This document shows positions 1 to 8,591 of a DNA stretch of 61,492 nt, one piece after another. The stretch lies in the NCBI RefSeq assembly GCF_024721015.1, contig NZ_JANAIF010000022.1, positions 1 to 61,492 of the forward strand. Direction: 5' to 3'. The notes under the pieces were generated by a model. It was not told the origin of the DNA and did not search any database. It was given only the letters and a program-made list of their open reading frames with translations. Position numbers and translations under genes: made by a program. How positions within the stretch are numbered: the first letter of the stretch is position 1; the number at the start of each line of letters is the position of its first letter. This stretch comes from Xenorhabdus bovienii (GTDB lineage: Bacteria > Pseudomonadota > Gammaproteobacteria > Enterobacterales > Enterobacteriaceae).

Positions 1-1002
1 CTCGAATTGATGCACGATACGACTCGTGATGGGCGCGTACGTGACCGCATCAAGGCCGTGCTTTTGGCCTCAGAAGGCTGGACTGCCCAGATGATTGCCC
101 AGGCTTTGCGTATTCATGAAAGTACGGTGAGTCGCCATCTGAAGGATTACGTCTCTGAGGAAAAACTCGCCCCTGAAAATGGCGGCTCTGAAAGCCGTTT
201 ATCTGCCGAACAGACGACAGAATTAGTGGAGTATCTGACGGCAAATTTGATGCACACTACCGCGCAAATTGTGGCTTGTGTCTGGGCGCGCTGGCAGGTG
301 ACTTTCACTGTGGCTGGGATGACAAAATGGCTCCACCGCCAAGGGTTCAGCTACAAGAAGCCGATGGGAACGCCTCATAAATCCGATGTGTATAAACAGC
401 AACACTTTATTAAGACCTACAACGCGTTGAAAGCTGAATGTGGCCAAAATGCGCCTATTTTGTTTATTGATGCGATGCATCCTACCCAGTCCACAAAATT
501 AAGTTACGGCTGGATGAGGCGCGGAAGAGAGCATGTCAAAGTGGTCGAAACCACAGGCAGCCGGACCCGCCTTAACATCATGGGCGCACTCAATTTGCAA
601 CGGATTGAAGAGACCATTATTCGTGAATATCCGACGATTAACGCGAAAAATGTTGTCCTGTTTTTCGGCTCAATCCGAGAAACCTATCCGCTTTCACAAA
701 AAATTCATCTCATTCTGGATGGAGCCGGTTACCACCGCGCTGAAATAGTTCAATTTTTTGCCGAGGTTCTGAATATCGAGTTGCATTATCTGCCCCCTTA
801 CAGCCCTAACCTCAACCCGATTGAGCGATTATGGAAGTATGCGAATGAGCAGGTACGAAACAATATCTATTTCTCGGAGGCAAAAACGTTCCGTGAAACA
901 CTGCATCACTTTTTTCATGTCACATTGCCAGAAAAAGCGAAAGAACTCACCACCCGGTTGACAGATAATTTCCAGACTTTAATTCCTGCATCTTCAAGTT
1001 AA
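1..1002 (+). CDS. IS630-family transposase, 5' end cut by the window edge
   Basis: This DDE transposase moves an IS630-type insertion sequence, a family that inserts at TA dinucleotides. The reading frame is open from base 1, so the true start lies upstream; the in-frame TTG at base 7 is only the first usable codon. The N-terminal part has a helix-turn-helix (motif RIHESTVSRHL). The catalytic triad is visible in three blocks: Asp in ILFIDAMHP, Asp in LILDGAGYH, and Glu in LNPIERLWK. The C-terminus looks complete at about 330 residues, near the usual family length of about 340. No right terminal repeat could be recognised after the stop, so the element boundary is unknown. Confidence 0.9.
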   Translation, partial: LELMHDTTRDGRVRDRIKAVLLASEGWTAQMIAQALRIHESTVSRHLKDYVSEEKLAPENGGSESRLSAEQTTELVEYLTANLMHTTAQIVACVWARWQVTFTVAGMTKWLHRQGFSYKKPMGTPHKSDVYKQQHFIKTYNALKAECGQNAPILFIDAMHPTQSTKLSYGWMRRGREHVKVVETTGSRTRLNIMGALNLQRIEETIIREYPTINAKNVVLFFGSIRETYPLSQKIHLILDGAGYHRAEIVQFFAEVLNIELHYLPPYSPNLNPIERLWKYANEQVRNNIYFSEAKTFRETLHHFFHVTLPEKAKELTTRLTDNFQTLIPASSS

Positions 1003-1032
1003 TTGCGTATAGGTTTTATAATATTTTTTATT

Positions 1033-1497
1033 ATGATAGTTTATATGGCTTTTTTTTCAGGTGTAGCGGTAGCTATACCTAGTTTATTAATAGAAAATAC
1101 AAGTTATGAAATAAAAGCATTTTCTTTTGTTTTGTCATTAATGCTTAGTGCTTTTATTTCATTTTCTCATATTGGTCTTACTTTAAGTGGATACTATTAT
1201 GGCCCTGTTATCCAAAAATATACAAATACTGTTGTATTCTTTTTTAGTTTGTCTATGTCTTATTTGAAAGGAGTGTATGACTCTGATTTCTTTTATTTTC
1301 CTGCTATAGCGTTATGTTGTTTGTTTATCAAGTTAATGTTGAATGGTAAATATTATTCTGGTTTTATATGGGCTAAAATGTGCATCAGGGTTGAACGTAT
1401 TGTTTTTAATGATGAATTGGATAAGATAAAAGGATTTAATAAAAAGCAGTTAAGGGAATATTCAAGAACTATAAAATCGAAAAAGCGTAAGAAATAA
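1033..1497 (+). CDS. AT-rich small membrane protein, unknown function, probably lacking its original start
   Basis: I do not recognise this gene. The product is about 154 residues, very hydrophobic over its first 120 residues (three or four likely membrane segments), with a basic C-terminal tail ending in KSKKRKK. The frame is open back to a TTG at 1003, directly after the transposase stop codon, but no ribosome binding site stands before that TTG or before the ATG at 1033. The original N-terminus may therefore have been removed by the IS630 element. Base composition is much more AT-rich than in the neighbouring core genes, as expected for acquired DNA. Whether it is expressed is open. Confidence 0.5.
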   Translation: MIVYMAFFSGVAVAIPSLLIENTSYEIKAFSFVLSLMLSAFISFSHIGLTLSGYYYGPVIQKYTNTVVFFFSLSMSYLKGVYDSDFFYFPAIALCCLFIKLMLNGKYYSGFIWAKMCIRVERIVFNDELDKIKGFNKKQLREYSRTIKSKKRKK

Positions 1498-1541
1498 TAG
1501 ATAGGAAAAGAAAGAAAATAGAACCGAATGGGGAAAGCTAA

Positions 1542-1730
1542 ATGGACATAAAACATATATTAACTAACAACCAATTCAGAAGTATTTTGACTCTGTATAA
1601 AATCACAGATAATAGAATCAGAAATAGTGATTCTTTACTTGTCGACGCACCGGATATCGTCAGGCTTAAGGGTAAAATAATGTCTGCCAATGAATCTCCA
1701 CAAAAATCATTATGTTATTTAACTCATTGA
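1542..1730 (+). CDS. possible 62-residue ORF, doubtful
   Basis: An ATG follows GGGGAAAG at a plausible distance and opens a 62-codon frame that stops just before the adeP operator region. The translation has no recognisable motif and no membrane segment. It lies in an AT-rich gap of 340 bases between the membrane ORF and adeP. It could be a remnant or a chance ORF; only the ribosome-binding-site-like sequence supports it. Confidence 0.2.
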   Translation: MDIKHILTNNQFRSILTLYKITDNRIRNSDSLLVDAPDIVRLKGKIMSANESPQKSLCYLTH

Positions 1731-1739
1731 TTGTGCTTG

Positions 1740-1755
1740 CCGCAATCGTTTACTT
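1740..1755 (+). promoter_or_regulatory. PurR-type operator upstream of adeP
   Basis: CCGCAATCGTTTACTT fits the enterobacterial PurR consensus ANGCAANCGNTTNCNT at every defined position except the first. It lies about 80 bases before the adeP start. PurR represses purine uptake and synthesis genes when hypoxanthine or guanine is plentiful, so control of an adenine permease by it is sensible. Confidence 0.7.
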
Positions 1756-1837
1756 TTTTTACCTTTTCAGGGTAACGATTTGAATAAGTTTCCTGTAGGA
1801 TAGGTCGAAAACTTCGTTTTTTGGGAATAAATATTAT

Positions 1838-3175
1838 ATGAGCACACTCAATTCTGGCTCTGCAAATCAACAGGGTCTGCTTCAGCGCGTGTTTAAGTTA
1901 GAGGAACATGGCACGACGGTTCGTACCGAAATGATCGCCGGGTTTACAACCTTTCTGACTATGGTTTACATCGTCTTTGTCAATCCGCAAATTTTGGCGG
2001 TGGCGGGAATGGATATCAAAGCCGTATTTGTTACCACCTGCCTGATTGCCGCATTTGGCAGCATTATGATGGGGTTGATGGCCAATCTTCCTGTTGCTGT
2101 TGCGCCTGCAATGGGGCTGAATGCGTTTTTCGCTTTTGTCGTTGTCGGGGCGATGGGGATTTCGTGGCAGGTCGCGATGGGGGCGATTTTCTGGGGCGCG
2201 GTAGGGTTGTTGATCCTCACCATTTTTCGCGTCCGTTATTGGATGATCGCCAATATCCCTTTGAGCCTGCGTGTCGGTATCACCAGCGGTATCGGGCTTT
2301 TTATCGCCATGATGGGGCTGAAAAATGCGGGCATTATCGTGCCAAATTCAGACACTATCGTCTCAATCGGCAATTTCGCTTCCCATAATGTCCTGCTGGG
2401 AACATTGGGCTTTTTTATCATTGCCATTTTGTCAGCGCGTAATTTTCATGCCGCCGTACTGGTTTCCATTGTCGTCACAACCGTCATCGGCCTGATGATG
2501 GGTTATGTGGAGTATCACGGTATTTTTGACCTACCGCCAAGCGTGATGAGCGTTGTCGGAAATGTCGATGTCAAAGGTGCGTTGGATATCGCATTGTCCG
2601 GCGTGATTTTCTCTTTCATGCTGGTTAATTTGTTTGATTCTTCCGGTACGTTGATTGGAGTGACGGATAAAGCGGGTATTGCAGACAGTAGTGGTAAGTT
2701 CCCTCGCATGAAGCAGGCGCTGTATGTGGATAGCATCAGTTCGGTAGCGGGCTCTTATGTCGGAACGTCTTCGGTGACAGCCTATATCGAAAGCTCTTCT
2801 GGGGTTTCTGTTGGCGGGCGTACTGGGCTGACTGCTATTGTGGTGGGTATGCTGTTTCTGTTGGTGATGTTTGCTTCCCCGCTGGCTAGTATGGTTCCGG
2901 CGTATGCCACAGCGGGAGCGCTGGTTTATGTGGGGGTTTTAATGACCTCGAGCCTGACACGGGTGACATGGAATGATCTGACTGAATCCGTTCCCGCCTT
3001 TATCACTGCGGTCATGATGCCATTCAGTTTCTCTATTACAGAAGGTATCGCGCTGGGGTTTATCGCTTATTGCGCCATGAAACTGGGAACGGGGAAATGG
3101 CGTGAAATCAGTCCTTGCGTTATTGTCGTGACATTATTGTTTGTGCTGAAAATGGCGTTTGTCGATGCTCACTAA
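1838..3175 (+). CDS. adeP: adenine permease AdeP (YieG-type, AzgA/NCS2 family)
   Basis: This inner-membrane symporter takes up adenine for purine salvage. The 445-residue product has the same length as E. coli AdeP (YieG) and resembles it throughout. Visible family features are the N-terminal EHGTT..TE.IAGFTTFLTMVYI block, a NLFDSSGTLIGVTD segment near residues 265-278, and GTSSVTAYIESSSG near 310, all in or next to predicted transmembrane helices of a 12-14 helix protein. The start is the ATG at 1838. A PurR-like operator lies upstream and a strong hairpin terminator downstream, so the gene is probably transcribed alone. E. coli AdeQ is the closest alternative, but AdeP fits better. Confidence 0.9.
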   Translation: MSTLNSGSANQQGLLQRVFKLEEHGTTVRTEMIAGFTTFLTMVYIVFVNPQILAVAGMDIKAVFVTTCLIAAFGSIMMGLMANLPVAVAPAMGLNAFFAFVVVGAMGISWQVAMGAIFWGAVGLLILTIFRVRYWMIANIPLSLRVGITSGIGLFIAMMGLKNAGIIVPNSDTIVSIGNFASHNVLLGTLGFFIIAILSARNFHAAVLVSIVVTTVIGLMMGYVEYHGIFDLPPSVMSVVGNVDVKGALDIALSGVIFSFMLVNLFDSSGTLIGVTDKAGIADSSGKFPRMKQALYVDSISSVAGSYVGTSSVTAYIESSSGVSVGGRTGLTAIVVGMLFLLVMFASPLASMVPAYATAGALVYVGVLMTSSLTRVTWNDLTESVPAFITAVMMPFSFSITEGIALGFIAYCAMKLGTGKWREISPCVIVVTLLFVLKMAFVDAH

Positions 3176-3198
3176 ATAGCAGGGATGATAAGAAAAAA

Positions 3199-3226
3199 CC
3201 TGGTATTCACTACCAGGCTTTTTTTT
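3199..3226. terminator. bidirectional intrinsic terminator between adeP and the glycosyltransferase gene
   Basis: A 7-bp stem (CCTGGTA/TACCAGG) with a 5-base loop is followed by eight T on the plus strand and preceded by six A, so it can end transcription from both convergent genes. Confidence 0.85.
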
Positions 3227-3234
3227 AGTTATCG

Positions 3235-4704
3235 TTACTGATTATTTTCAGGGGCAACGAAACCGATACAGACGGTTTCAGTTTTGGCACTCGGCTGTGG
3301 CTGGAAGGAGAATTCTTCCTTGTAGCTGATGACCAACACTGACCATTGCTTGAGTGTAGACTGGAAGTTTTCCTGTTCGCAGCTCTTACCTTTCTCTCCC
3401 ACCAATAACGCACCCTTTTTCACAATATTGCTCTCTTTGATATGGCGATTATACACATTAGGGGGCTCGCCATTACCTAACTCCCAAGGCTGTATTGTCT
3501 CCGGGCGGTAATGACTGTAAAACGTCAGCCATTGATGCAGATATTCACCGCCAACATAATGTAATGGGGTCGGGTAAAGTTCATTCCAGCGCTGATCCAG
3601 CTGGCTGGCGAACGTTTTTATACCCGCGAACTTTTGCCCTGCACCACGGGCATTAGCTATCATCACACTGACATAGCCAACCCAAACCAATACCGCAAAG
3701 ACTGCCAAACCCCGCAGTGTATTTTTCAGGGGTTTGCGGGGGAGTACCGTCAGTGAACCGACGAGCAGCGCGGGTGCTACCGTCATAAATGGTTGTAGCC
3801 ACTCGGTCATTCGCCCGCCCTGATTGAAGGAAAACCAGCCATAAATAATCAGCAGGGGCAGTAGGATAACGATATTGACCAGCGCGTTGGATTGCTGTTT
3901 CGGCCAGCCAATCCGTCCGCCTGACAGGTAAATAATCGTACTAACGATAATCAGGGGATAGAACACGGAAAGTACCGCGCGCGTGGTATGCAGATTAACC
4001 CCTTGCTGAATCTGGGAATCTACCCATTTAAACGCGGCGAAGTCGTTATGCACCAGCCACCAGCCGTTGGGCAATATCAGCATGAACCAGAGTGCGATAG
4101 CGAGATAAAACAGGGGCTCTCTATAGCTACGGCGCACTTTGGGTACGAACAGAGAGAGCAAAAAGACGGAGCCAATGATAGAAAGTGAAGAATATTTCCC
4201 CATTGTTGCCAGCCCTGTGGTGAGGGCGAATGCCAGCCACCATTTGGGATGATCGTCAATGGCCCGCAGGAAAAATAGCAGTGCCCACGGCCAGAGCATG
4301 ACTAACAGATAATTATCATTATAAGGAATGATATCGAAGTTGATGATGCCGGACAGATTCAGTGTCAGCATGGCAAGCCACGCCAGTTCAACTTTACCTG
4401 TCAACCGGAAGGCTAATCGCCAGACACCCAGCATTCCGATAGCAATGGCAACAAAGTGGGTGAAATACCAGTAAAAACTGAAGGAAATTGTGCTGATGTG
4501 TATGGCAGGTAGCATCACTGTGCCCACCAGCCACGGATTTTTGGGTGAGCCCCACTCTCCATTCATCCCCCAATTCAAGGCTTCTACAGCATCATAAGGT
4601 ACAGTGGGGTCGAGTGAGTAGCTTGCGATTACCCACAAAAGCGCATAGCCCGTGATCCAAAGAAATAACGACATGCGATAAGACGAAGTATCAAAAAAAC
4701 GCAT
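3235..4704 (-). CDS. family-39 (PMT/ArnT-like) membrane glycosyltransferase
   Basis: A 489-residue polytopic membrane protein with about ten hydrophobic segments and a soluble C-terminal tail of about 130 residues. The first periplasmic loop after helix 1 carries acidic residues (DPTVPYDAVEALNWG), the place where GT-C enzymes of the PMT/ArnT type keep their catalytic aspartate. Enzymes of this family transfer a sugar from a polyprenyl-phosphate carrier to a lipid or protein on the periplasmic side. The acceptor cannot be told from sequence. The gene converges on adeP and is divergent from yihI. In E. coli, engB and polA lie on this side of yihI, so the gene marks a local rearrangement or insertion. 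Confidence 0.75.
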   Translation of the reverse strand: MRFFDTSSYRMSLFLWITGYALLWVIASYSLDPTVPYDAVEALNWGMNGEWGSPKNPWLVGTVMLPAIHISTISFSFYWYFTHFVAIAIGMLGVWRLAFRLTGKVELAWLAMLTLNLSGIINFDIIPYNDNYLLVMLWPWALLFFLRAIDDHPKWWLAFALTTGLATMGKYSSLSIIGSVFLLSLFVPKVRRSYREPLFYLAIALWFMLILPNGWWLVHNDFAAFKWVDSQIQQGVNLHTTRAVLSVFYPLIIVSTIIYLSGGRIGWPKQQSNALVNIVILLPLLIIYGWFSFNQGGRMTEWLQPFMTVAPALLVGSLTVLPRKPLKNTLRGLAVFAVLVWVGYVSVMIANARGAGQKFAGIKTFASQLDQRWNELYPTPLHYVGGEYLHQWLTFYSHYRPETIQPWELGNGEPPNVYNRHIKESNIVKKGALLVGEKGKSCEQENFQSTLKQWSVLVISYKEEFSFQPQPSAKTETVCIGFVAPENNQ

Positions 4705-4851
4705 AGCGGCAAATGATCATATTGATTGAGTTAAAGTTCCGTAGAATATTAGCTGAATTTTGAACAATTAGTGAATGACATTGGATGTTATAGGTGGTTT
4801 CTGTTAGATTCCGCGAAAAATATTCTGATTAAGCGAGTAGGGTCACAAGCT

Positions 4852-5370
4852 ATGAACCAGTTAAAGAAAAAGTCACCAGCGAAATTTTCGGCTGGTAAGC
4901 AAAAAAGAAAAAGCCGCGAAGAGTTGAATGCTGAAGGGCGTGAGCGTAAACGCCAGAAAAAACACAGTGGTCACCCATCTGGCAATCGTAATCACGGTAA
5001 TGACAGTAACAAGAACCGTTCTGGAGACAAGCCGGGGCAAGATCCGCGTATCGGCAGTAAGGTTCCGGTTCCTTTGATTATTGGCGAAAAAGTCGTGGTA
5101 AAACCGGTTGTGGAAAAACCGAAAGCCAGCCAGAAGCCCCGTCTGTCACCACAGGAAGAGCTGGCAATGCTGGAACAGGATGAGCATCTGGATGAGTTGC
5201 TGGTACGTCTTGAGAAGGGTGAAGAGCTCTCTCAGGAAGAAAATGCTTATGTTGACGAGAAACTTGATCGTATTGATGAGTTGATGGAAGAGCTGGGCAT
5301 TAATCTGGAAGAAGATGACAGCGAAGAAGAGAAGAAAGAAGATATCATGCAGTTGCTGAAGGGTAAGTAA
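4852..5370 (+). CDS. yihI: YihI, activator of the GTPase Der
   Basis: YihI stimulates the GTPase activity of the ribosome-assembly factor Der (EngA). The 172-residue product has the typical polarity: a lysine/arginine-rich N-terminal half (KQKRKSREELN..GRERKRQKK), the conserved DPRIGSK(V/T)P(V/I)PL block near residues 65-76, and an acidic, coiled-coil-like C-terminal half (LDRIDELMEELG). The frame is open further upstream to a GTG at 4771, but homologs start with the short Met-Asn/Lys-rich sequence encoded from the ATG at 4852, so that start is preferred. hemN follows, as in E. coli. Confidence 0.88.
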   Translation: MNQLKKKSPAKFSAGKQKRKSREELNAEGRERKRQKKHSGHPSGNRNHGNDSNKNRSGDKPGQDPRIGSKVPVPLIIGEKVVVKPVVEKPKASQKPRLSPQEELAMLEQDEHLDELLVRLEKGEELSQEENAYVDEKLDRIDELMEELGINLEEDDSEEEKKEDIMQLLKGK

Positions 5371-5411
5371 TCCCAGCATAAATTTGTCGCGATCATAAAG
5401 GTAGATTCATT

Positions 5412-5582
5412 CTGATAACCCTACTTATAACCACAGTATTAGTATGTTATTTATTGTGGTTATTGGGTAAACTATGGCAGCTATTGAGACGTAAAAATCG
5501 GTTGAGTCGTGCCATCGGAACACAGCGCTGCAATTCGGTAAAAGCGTTGCGTTTCGGGGAGCGAAAACAACGGAAGGAATAA
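5412..5582 (+). CDS. possible 56-residue membrane protein with a non-ATG start, before hemN
   Basis: A frame with no stop from 5382 to the TAA at 5580-5582 encodes a hydrophobic segment (ILITLLITTVLVCYLLWLLG) followed by a basic tail (RRKNRLSR). There is no ATG or GTG in frame at the right place; CTG at 5412 (or ATT at 5409) follows an AAAGG sequence at good spacing. The stop lies two bases before the hemN start, a spacing that suggests translational coupling. I do not recognise the protein. It could be the N-terminal relic of a longer single-span protein. Confidence 0.4.
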   Translation: MITLLITTVLVCYLLWLLGKLWQLLRRKNRLSRAIGTQRCNSVKALRFGERKQRKE

Positions 5583-5584
5583 GT

Positions 5585-6958
5585 ATGTCAGAGCAAACCA
5601 TTGTTTGGGATTTACCTTTGATCCAGAAATACAACTATTCAGGGCCTCGTTACACTTCATACCCAACGGCTTTGGAGTTTAACCAGCAGTACGATAATAC
5701 TGCTTTTGCGCAGGCCGCCGCGCGTTACCCCGATCGCCCACTTTCTCTCTATATTCATATTCCGTTTTGCCACAAGCTCTGTTATTTCTGCGGCTGCAAT
5801 AAATTGGTCACTCGTCAGAAGCATAAGGCAGATGACTATCTGAATATTCTGGAAAAAGAAATCACGGCACGAGCCAGATTATTCTCCCAGCGGAAAGTCA
5901 GCCAAATGCATTGGGGTGGCGGGACGCCAACTTATCTCGACAAAACACAGATCAGCCGATTGATGTTGGTGCTGCGTAGCCACTTTGATTTTCTGCCGGA
6001 AGCCGAGCTTTCTATTGAAATTGATCCACGTGAGATCGAGCTGGATGTGATTAATCATCTGCGCCATGAGGGTTTTAACCGCCTGAGCATGGGAGTACAG
6101 GATTTTAATAAGGAAGTGCAGCATCTGGTCAATCGTGAGCAGGATGAGGATTTTATCTTCGAACTGGTCAATCGCGCCCGCGAAACGGGTTTTACTTCTA
6201 CCAGCATTGATTTGATTTATGGTCTGCCGAAGCAGACATCAGAGAGTTTTGCCTTTACATTGCAGCGGGTGCTGGCGTTGTCTCCTGATCGCCTGAGTGT
6301 GTTCAATTATGCTCACCTGCCGGACTTATTTGCGGCGCAGCGTAAAATCAAGGAGCATGATTTACCAAGCGCAGAACAGAAGCTAGATATTTTGCAGGAC
6401 ACCATTGCTACCCTGACGGGCAATGGTTATCAGTTTATTGGGATGGATCACTTTGCCCGCCCTGATGATGAACTGGCGATTGCCCAGCGAGAAGGTGTTT
6501 TGCACCGCAATTTTCAGGGATACACCACTCAGGGAGAGTGTGACTTATTGGGTATGGGCGTTTCTGCCATCAGCATGTTGGGCGATAGTTATTCCCAGAA
6601 TCAGAAAGATCTCAAAATCTACTACGCGGCGGTGGAAGAACAGGGTCATGCTTTGTGGCGTGGTTTAGTGCTGACACAGGATGACTGTATTCGCCGTGAT
6701 GTGATCAAAGATCTTATCTGCAACTTTCGGCTGACTTTTGCAGATATCGAACAGCGTTATGGGCTGAATTTCGCCGACTATTTTGCCGAAGACCTGCAAC
6801 TGTTGGCTCCGCTAGTGGAAGATGGGCTAGTAGATATCACGGAGAAGCAGATTCAGGTATTGCCAAAAGGACGTTTGTTGATCCGTAATGTCTGCATGTG
6901 CTTTGATAGCTACCTACGTAATCAGATGCGCCAGCGGCAGTTTTCACGGGTGATATGA
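5585..6958 (+). CDS. hemN: oxygen-independent coproporphyrinogen III dehydrogenase HemN
   Basis: HemN is a radical-SAM enzyme that decarboxylates two propionate side chains of coproporphyrinogen III to give protoporphyrinogen IX when oxygen is absent (haem synthesis). The product has 457 residues, the same as E. coli HemN. The iron-sulfur cluster cysteines are Cys62, Cys66 and Cys69 (HKLCYFCGC), with the extra HemN cysteine at 71. The SAM-binding GGGTPT lies at 111-116, and the C-terminal HemN domain ends in QFSRVI as in E. coli. It follows yihI and converges on glnG, the E. coli order. Confidence 0.97.
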   Translation: MSEQTIVWDLPLIQKYNYSGPRYTSYPTALEFNQQYDNTAFAQAAARYPDRPLSLYIHIPFCHKLCYFCGCNKLVTRQKHKADDYLNILEKEITARARLFSQRKVSQMHWGGGTPTYLDKTQISRLMLVLRSHFDFLPEAELSIEIDPREIELDVINHLRHEGFNRLSMGVQDFNKEVQHLVNREQDEDFIFELVNRARETGFTSTSIDLIYGLPKQTSESFAFTLQRVLALSPDRLSVFNYAHLPDLFAAQRKIKEHDLPSAEQKLDILQDTIATLTGNGYQFIGMDHFARPDDELAIAQREGVLHRNFQGYTTQGECDLLGMGVSAISMLGDSYSQNQKDLKIYYAAVEEQGHALWRGLVLTQDDCIRRDVIKDLICNFRLTFADIEQRYGLNFADYFAEDLQLLAPLVEDGLVDITEKQIQVLPKGRLLIRNVCMCFDSYLRNQMRQRQFSRVI

Positions 6959-7024
6959 AGAATACTATTATTAACAAACGATGAAGCAATATTAACGCAA
7001 TTCATTGATCTATCAGAATACTGT

Positions 7025-7053
7025 CTCAGTAATAGATGCTATCTATTACTGAG
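7025..7053. terminator. hairpin between convergent hemN and glnG
   Basis: A perfect 13-bp inverted repeat (CTCAGTAATAGAT and its complement) with a 3-base loop lies in the gap between two convergent genes. The T-run after it is short (CTTTT), so it is a moderate candidate for a shared terminator. Confidence 0.6.
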
Positions 7054-7133
7054 AGGCTTTTAACCTGAGACTCGGATATTCTGGTTACCAGAGTTAATAA
7101 TGTAAAAAGGTCTGATTTGAGTCAGTAAATTAA

Positions 7134-8567
7134 TCACGATTCTATCCCCAACTCCTTCAATTTCCGGGTAATCGTATTCCTTCCCCATCCCAGCAAACGT
7201 GCAGCTTCTTGTTTATGGCCGTTTGTATATTCCAACGCACAATTGAGTAAGGTACGCTCCAGCAACGGCAAAGCATCGGAAAGGAGATCAGTGCGTCCCT
7301 CTTTTAAAGCGTTCTGTGCCCATTCAGCCAATTGTCGCGGCCAGTGTTCAGGTAGTGCAGAACGGGAGGAGGGAAAATTGCCGATTTTTTCCGTTGTAGG
7401 GTTCTCAATCAGATCGGCAGGCAAATCTTGTACCAGCACTTCTTTGCTGGCTGCCATCACTGTCAGCCAGCGGCAGACATTCTCCAATTGGCGGACATTC
7501 CCCGACCATGGCAGATGCATCAGGGCGATTTCGGTATCGGGATGAAGCACCTTGGCCTCGACGCCCAATTCTTTGGCAGTCTGTTGCAGAAAATGGTGTG
7601 CCAGACGGGGAATATCTTCTACGCGATCCCGCAAAGGGGGTAATTGAACACGAATCACATTCAGGCGATGGTAGAGATCTTCGCGGAACTTACCTTCCGT
7701 CACCCGCTGTTCAAGGTTCTGGTGGGTGGCGGCAATAATGCGCACATCAACTTTTACTGGCGCGTAGCCACCCACCCGATAAAATTGCCCTTCCGCCAGA
7801 ACTCGCAGTAAGCGAGTCTGGATATCCAGCGGCATATCGCCAATTTCATCCAGGAATAGCGAGCCACCATTAGCTTGCTCGAAACGCCCGTGTCGGACTT
7901 GATTGGCACCAGTAAAAGCGCCTTTTTCATGACCAAACAGTTCTGATTCAATCAAGTCTTTCGGGATCGCCGCCATATTCAAGGCAATAAAAGGGGATGA
8001 GGCTCGTGGGCTGTGGCGGTGCAGCGCGTGGGCGACCAACTCTTTTCCCGTTCCCGATTCACCATTGATTAAGACACTAATGGAGGAACGAGAAAGCCGG
8101 CCGATAATCCGGTACACCTCCTGCATGGAAGGGGCTTCCCCAATCATCTCAGAAACAGAGGCTGCTACTTGCGGATTGCGCGATGATTGATGTTGTTCGC
8201 GGTAATGACTCAATGCTCGCTCAACCAATGCGACAGTTTCATCAATATCGAAGGGTTTTGGCAGATAATCGAATGCGCCTTGTTGATAGGCACTGACGGC
8301 AGCATCCAGATCGGAATGGGCCGTCATGATAATGACGGGAAGCTGTGGATGGCTCTGTTTTATCTGATTAAGCAGATTCAGGCCATCCAAACCCGGCATG
8401 CGGATATCCGACAGCAGAACTTCTGGGCAGTCCTGTGAGAGTGCCGTCAGCACGGAATCGGCATTTTCAAAACTGATGCACTCCAGACCTGCGCCACTCA
8501 GCGCCCGTTCAAGTACCCAGCGGATAGAACTGTCATCATCAACGATCCAGACTTTTCCTCGTTGCAT
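7134..8567 (-). CDS. glnG: nitrogen regulator NtrC (GlnG)
   Basis: NtrC is the response regulator that activates sigma-54 promoters under nitrogen limitation. At 477 residues it is slightly longer than E. coli NtrC (469). The receiver domain carries the phospho-acceptor Asp54 (LLSDIRMPG). The AAA+ domain has a Walker A (GESGTGKE), the sigma-54 contact loop GAFTGA, and a Walker B (GGSLFLDEIGD). The C-terminal Fis-type helix-turn-helix (QEAARLLGWGRNTITRKLKE) binds DNA. The gene lies 24 bases after glnL, in the glnA-glnL-glnG order. Confidence 0.97.
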   Translation of the reverse strand: MQRGKVWIVDDDSSIRWVLERALSGAGLECISFENADSVLTALSQDCPEVLLSDIRMPGLDGLNLLNQIKQSHPQLPVIIMTAHSDLDAAVSAYQQGAFDYLPKPFDIDETVALVERALSHYREQHQSSRNPQVAASVSEMIGEAPSMQEVYRIIGRLSRSSISVLINGESGTGKELVAHALHRHSPRASSPFIALNMAAIPKDLIESELFGHEKGAFTGANQVRHGRFEQANGGSLFLDEIGDMPLDIQTRLLRVLAEGQFYRVGGYAPVKVDVRIIAATHQNLEQRVTEGKFREDLYHRLNVIRVQLPPLRDRVEDIPRLAHHFLQQTAKELGVEAKVLHPDTEIALMHLPWSGNVRQLENVCRWLTVMAASKEVLVQDLPADLIENPTTEKIGNFPSSRSALPEHWPRQLAEWAQNALKEGRTDLLSDALPLLERTLLNCALEYTNGHKQEAARLLGWGRNTITRKLKELGIES

Positions 8568-8591
8568 TATTATCCCCTCTTTCTTGCTCGG

